64,000 nt of DNA from Coemansia sp. RSA 487 (Eukaryota > Kickxellomycota > Kickxellomycetes > Kickxellales > Kickxellaceae). Positions within the stretch are counted from its first letter, which is position 1. Each line of letters opens with the position of its first letter. Location of the stretch: positions 1 to 64,000 of the forward strand of contig JANBRJ010000003.1 of assembly GCA_027577595.1 (NCBI GenBank). The letters run 5' to 3'. The notes under the pieces are model-generated. The model was not told the DNA's origin and ran no database searches. It saw only the letters and a program-made list of their open reading frames with translations. Positions 61,068 through 64,000 of the stretch are shown here, one piece after another. A program made the translations under genes and the position numbers.

Positions 61068-62486
61068 ATGTCAAGTATTACAGAAAGCGAACCTTCAGAT
61101 ACAGTATCGGCTGCAAGCATGGTATCCACAGGCAGTACAAACCTAAAAGGTAGCAACAATGTCGAATCCAAAGAGATTGCAGAGATCGGGGAGAGCGAGA
61201 GTAAAGAATCATCTGCTTCCCTAGATGCTTCACAAAAGCCAGTCCGCCCAGCGGACTGTGCTTTCGGCTGGATCCCAACAATTGCTGTCATGATCAACAA
61301 CATGTTCATCTTTGGTGCTTCAAATTCGTATGGTGTGTTTTCAACATATTATCTTAACATAAGGTTTCCCGACACCCCAGCTACAACATTGTCCTGGATT
61401 GGTACGCTTATCACAATGCTCATGCTTTCTTGCAATGTGGTTACAGGCGCATTGGCTGATAAAATCGGCTATCGCATGACTGCCTATATCGGGACCGTTC
61501 TATGCACTGCAGCGTACATTTTGGCGTCCTTTTCAGACAAAGTATGGCAACTCATTCTCACACAGGGCGTAATGCTTGGTATCGGAACTTCATTTCTTTA
61601 TGCGCCCAGCGTATCAATCCCTCCACAGTGGTTTGAAAAGCACAAGGGACTGGCATCAGGCATTGCTATCGCTGGAACCAGTATTGGAGGACTGTGGTTC
61701 ACAGCTGTTACCCAGGTAATACTTGACAAGATGGGCGACAAATGGGCACTGCGCATTCTGGGAATCATTACTTTTGGTGGAACAAGCTTGATGAATATGT
61801 TATACTTCCGCCGTGTACCAGCCAAACCTCGCAAGAATCTGTTTGAGTTTAGTGCTGCCAAGCGTCTAACTTTTTGGCTGTTTTCGCTGGAGGTGTTTGC
61901 TATGCATTCTGGGTTTTGGGCTATAACATTCTACATTGGAACCACAGCACGCCTATTTGGTGGCTCGCTGCAGGATAGCTCAAATCTTTTGCTTGTTCTC
62001 AACGCAAGCAGTGCAGTTGGTCGTCTTCTTGCTGGTGTTGTTGCTGATAGGTTCGGGAAAATCAATACGCTGCTTGTTAGTATAATACTTACGGTTATTA
62101 TTGAAATGCCGCTGTGGATGACGGCGAGAAGCTTAACACCATTGTATGTTTTATGTATCCTTTACGGCATAGTATCCCCTGCATTTACGTCGATTAACCC
62201 TGTCATTGTAGCAACACAATTCGATCCTGAAACGCTTGCAAGTGTAATAGGAATGAGCAATCAATTTGCTGGTATTGGTGTACTGACAGGTAACTTGTCG
62301 CAAGGTGCAATCTTTGACAAATATGACAAGCGCAAGAAGTTTACAAACACAATCATTTTCAGCGGCATGTTTATTCTGTTTGCTGGCTTTGCCTCACTAG
62401 CCTTGCGCACACATGTTATTCGTCGAGTTTATCGTCAAAAAGGAACCAAACTCACTCTCAGGAATTATATTTTTCAAAAGATTTGA
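61068..62486 (+). CDS. MFS transporter, monocarboxylate-transporter (MCT) family, copy 2
   Basis: A 472-residue paralogue of the transporter at 58669, largely identical from the first helix onward (CAFGWIPTIAVMINNMFIFG, GALADKIGYRMTAYIG, IPPQWFEKHKGLASGIAIAG, DRFGKINTLLVS). It differs in the N-terminal tail and at scattered membrane positions, for example FAMHSGFWAITFYIG against FAMYTGYWALTFYVG. The start is placed at MSSITESEPSDTVSA, whose spacing to helix 1 matches copy 1; the frame is open 20 codons further upstream, but that part has no counterpart. Both copies look intact, so this is a working tandem pair with possible divergence in substrate or expression. Confidence 0.9.
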   Translation: MSSITESEPSDTVSAASMVSTGSTNLKGSNNVESKEIAEIGESESKESSASLDASQKPVRPADCAFGWIPTIAVMINNMFIFGASNSYGVFSTYYLNIRFPDTPATTLSWIGTLITMLMLSCNVVTGALADKIGYRMTAYIGTVLCTAAYILASFSDKVWQLILTQGVMLGIGTSFLYAPSVSIPPQWFEKHKGLASGIAIAGTSIGGLWFTAVTQVILDKMGDKWALRILGIITFGGTSLMNMLYFRRVPAKPRKNLFEFSAAKRLTFWLFSLEVFAMHSGFWAITFYIGTTARLFGGSLQDSSNLLLVLNASSAVGRLLAGVVADRFGKINTLLVSIILTVIIEMPLWMTARSLTPLYVLCILYGIVSPAFTSINPVIVATQFDPETLASVIGMSNQFAGIGVLTGNLSQGAIFDKYDKRKKFTNTIIFSGMFILFAGFASLALRTHVIRRVYRQKGTKLTLRNYIFQKI

Positions 62487-62735
62487 GATTGGAATCACAG
62501 AACCAACCTTACTTGTAAGTGTGCTTGTTGGGGCATTAAAGTGTGAATTGATTTGACCTCGTTTGGTATTTATTGTGACATTTCATATTCCTTCCGTTTT
62601 CTGTAATTCCCAAAATAAATATTAAAACTTCTGTTGACATGATATTAACTATAGCCAAGTGCAGCAACAACCTTCTTAACAGGATTCCAGAAACATATTT
62701 ATTTTATTTGCAACAGCGCAAAGCACTCAAAGCAT
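62487..62735. other. Short convergent spacer
   Basis: About 250 bases between the MFS stop and the tRNA ligase stop. AT-rich 3' UTR-like sequence. Confidence 0.5.
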
Positions 62736-64000
62736 CTAATTTCTGAACTTCTGCAGTACTGCCCCAAACCTCAGTGTAACTGGGATCACAGCCCATCCAT
62801 CTGGCCTGGTTTTCGGAATATCGGCATTTTCCGACCCAAAAACAGTCTCAAGCATGGCTTCAGCTTGACCTGGGTTAGCATTCGGACCAACGCATAACGT
62901 GATGTACGGAATTGCATTTATTGAAATGAACTCTGTCCTGTTGCCGATCTCCGAATCATCGCTCTGTTTTGTGCGTGTTATAGCATCCGAGAGCTTGGTT
63001 TCGCCGTTAACAACCATGGTCTTTACTCGTAGTGCCATGATTTCGTCGTTACATACAATGTAATCTGCCTTACATCCTGCATTGATAGCGTTTCCCATTG
63101 CGTCACCCAATGCCTCGATATACTCGTTGAAAATTTCTTTCTTTCTGGAATCCTCCGTGGACTCCAAGCGAACAAGCATAATGTGGTTAGTAAAGCACAT
63201 TTGTCCCTTTTCCCTCAGCTCCTTGCAAACTCTCCAATCCACATCAGCCCTCTCCTTTATTTGCTGAGCTAGCCACTTTGCCATGTTTACAGTCCTTGGA
63301 GCCAGTGCAATATAACTAGGCAACTTTGCCTGTTTCAGCAACTTTCCAGCTGGTTTGCACAGCGTGGGGCTGAATTTAAACGCTTCATCTAAAGCGTCAT
63401 CAATTTCTTTTTCTGATGGTCGCTTCAGCTCGTCTGAGAACATATCGCAGAGATTGTTTATAATAGCTCTGACATTTACCGACGAATCCGCCAACGGATC
63501 GAGATCTACAACAGCATCAAAGGTAGCGTCTTTTTCGGATTCCTGGTCTATAGGCGTGAACGAAGCTACAAGGCCGCGCATAATACGACGGAAATCAGGA
63601 TTGCGGTCTGGAGTTAGCGACTGATGTGACTTGCCACGGTTTATCACACGGTTGGTTGTTTTGTTCAAAATCTCACCTTGCAAGGCGCGTTCATGGTCCC
63701 AATACAAAGCAATCACCCGACATCCAGGCAACTCTTCCCAGACACTATCTCTAAGGCTCTTGCGTAATTCTGGTATGTGATTGCTTCGGTCGGCAATTAC
63801 AAAGTTGTGGCTGTCAAACTCGTTCAATACCACCCTATGGAAGACGTCGCGTGGACTCTTCTTTGTTGTAATGTTATCGCTCTGCACATGCCCAAATCCA
63901 AACAACTTGGACAGTACCAGGGAAATGGTAGTCTTGCCACAGCCAGCTGTTGCAATGGGCATTATTAAGGTCTTCTTGCTACCTGACGCCTGAACAAATA
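62736..64000 (-). CDS. TRL1: tRNA ligase Trl1, kinase and cyclic phosphodiesterase part (5' end beyond the window)
   Basis: The frame is open through the right edge (KKTLIMPIATAGCGKTT), so this is the C-terminal two-thirds of fungal tRNA ligase; the adenylyltransferase domain lies outside. The polynucleotide kinase domain has the P-loop ATAGCGKTT, the catalytic-loop Asp in FVIADRSNHI and the ALYWDHER block. The C-terminal cyclic phosphodiesterase domain begins around KLPSYIALAP and ends at GAVLQKFRN. Its two HxT motifs are altered: HIM (H260, numbered from the Met at 63962) in place of HxT, and YIT (Y353) in place of the second HxT. The enzyme joins tRNA exons after splicing and HAC1-type mRNA in the unfolded-protein response. 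Family assignment is firm; phosphodiesterase competence is doubtful. Confidence 0.87.
   Translation of the reverse strand, partial: FVQASGSKKTLIMPIATAGCGKTTISLVLSKLFGFGHVQSDNITTKKSPRDVFHRVVLNEFDSHNFVIADRSNHIPELRKSLRDSVWEELPGCRVIALYWDHERALQGEILNKTTNRVINRGKSHQSLTPDRNPDFRRIMRGLVASFTPIDQESEKDATFDAVVDLDPLADSSVNVRAIINNLCDMFSDELKRPSEKEIDDALDEAFKFSPTLCKPAGKLLKQAKLPSYIALAPRTVNMAKWLAQQIKERADVDWRVCKELREKGQMCFTNHIMLVRLESTEDSRKKEIFNEYIEALGDAMGNAINAGCKADYIVCNDEIMALRVKTMVVNGETKLSDAITRTKQSDDSEIGNRTEFISINAIPYITLCVGPNANPGQAEAMLETVFGSENADIPKTRPDGWAVIPVTLRFGAVLQKFRN

Overview
The window looks like a gene-dense chromosome segment from an early-diverging filamentous fungus. My best guess is Kickxellomycotina (Zoopagomycota). 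That placement is inference from the mix of fungal families (GH18 chitinase, LYS2 alpha-aminoadipate reductase, Trl1-type tRNA ligase, F-box/LRR and FunK1-like families, Rtc1/Rtc3), the few short GT..AG introns and the intergenic style; no marker sequence proves it. Introns in four genes were placed by reading frame and splice sites. In RFA2 and CBC1 the intron falls just after the start codon.

Layout. About 0.3-4.1 kb is transposon debris: an incomplete Ty3/Gypsy fossil abutting the 3' end of a Tc1/mariner-IS630-type transposase. A secreted chitinase (4.45-6.16 kb) with its own TATA box follows, then 2 kb with no convincing gene. From 8.2 to 20.9 kb there is a run of housekeeping genes: Rtc3/SBDS-like protein, RPA2, Nit2-type amidase, a QCR10-like subunit, threonine synthase, a TBC RabGAP and nuclear cap-binding CBP80. 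From 21.4 to 32.2 kb intact housekeeping genes (PSD1, a compact tandem AAA ATPase, cyclophilin H) are interspersed with decayed accessory genes (FunK1-like kinase, a coiled-coil gene, a beta-lactamase-like fragment, an amidase fragment, an F-box/LRR gene). Several of these are cut by single in-frame stops.

From 32.4 to 57 kb dense core genes resume: an SS18/SNF11-like SWI/SNF subunit, the SEA/GATOR2 protein Rtc1/WDR24, two divergently transcribed Aly/REF mRNA-export adaptors, EXO1, COA6, LYS2, a tail-anchored protein, a small mitochondrial protein, an RNPS1-like SR protein and a fused siroheme synthase. The right end (57-64 kb) holds a TATA-driven small protein of unknown function, a tandem pair of monocarboxylate-transporter-like MFS genes and the 3' part of the tRNA ligase gene, which runs off the window.

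Functional themes: nuclear RNA handling is well represented (CBP80, two Aly/REF proteins, RNPS1, cyclophilin H, Trl1). Two amino-acid biosynthetic genes (THR4, LYS2) each have a TGAGTCA Gcn4/Cpc1-type site upstream. I found no convincing tRNA, rRNA or CRISPR array by eye. I did not find a clearly new multi-gene system. The most unusual observations are the altered HxT motifs in the tRNA ligase, the start-codon-splitting introns, the block of genes with single transition-compatible stops, and the compact AAA protein.
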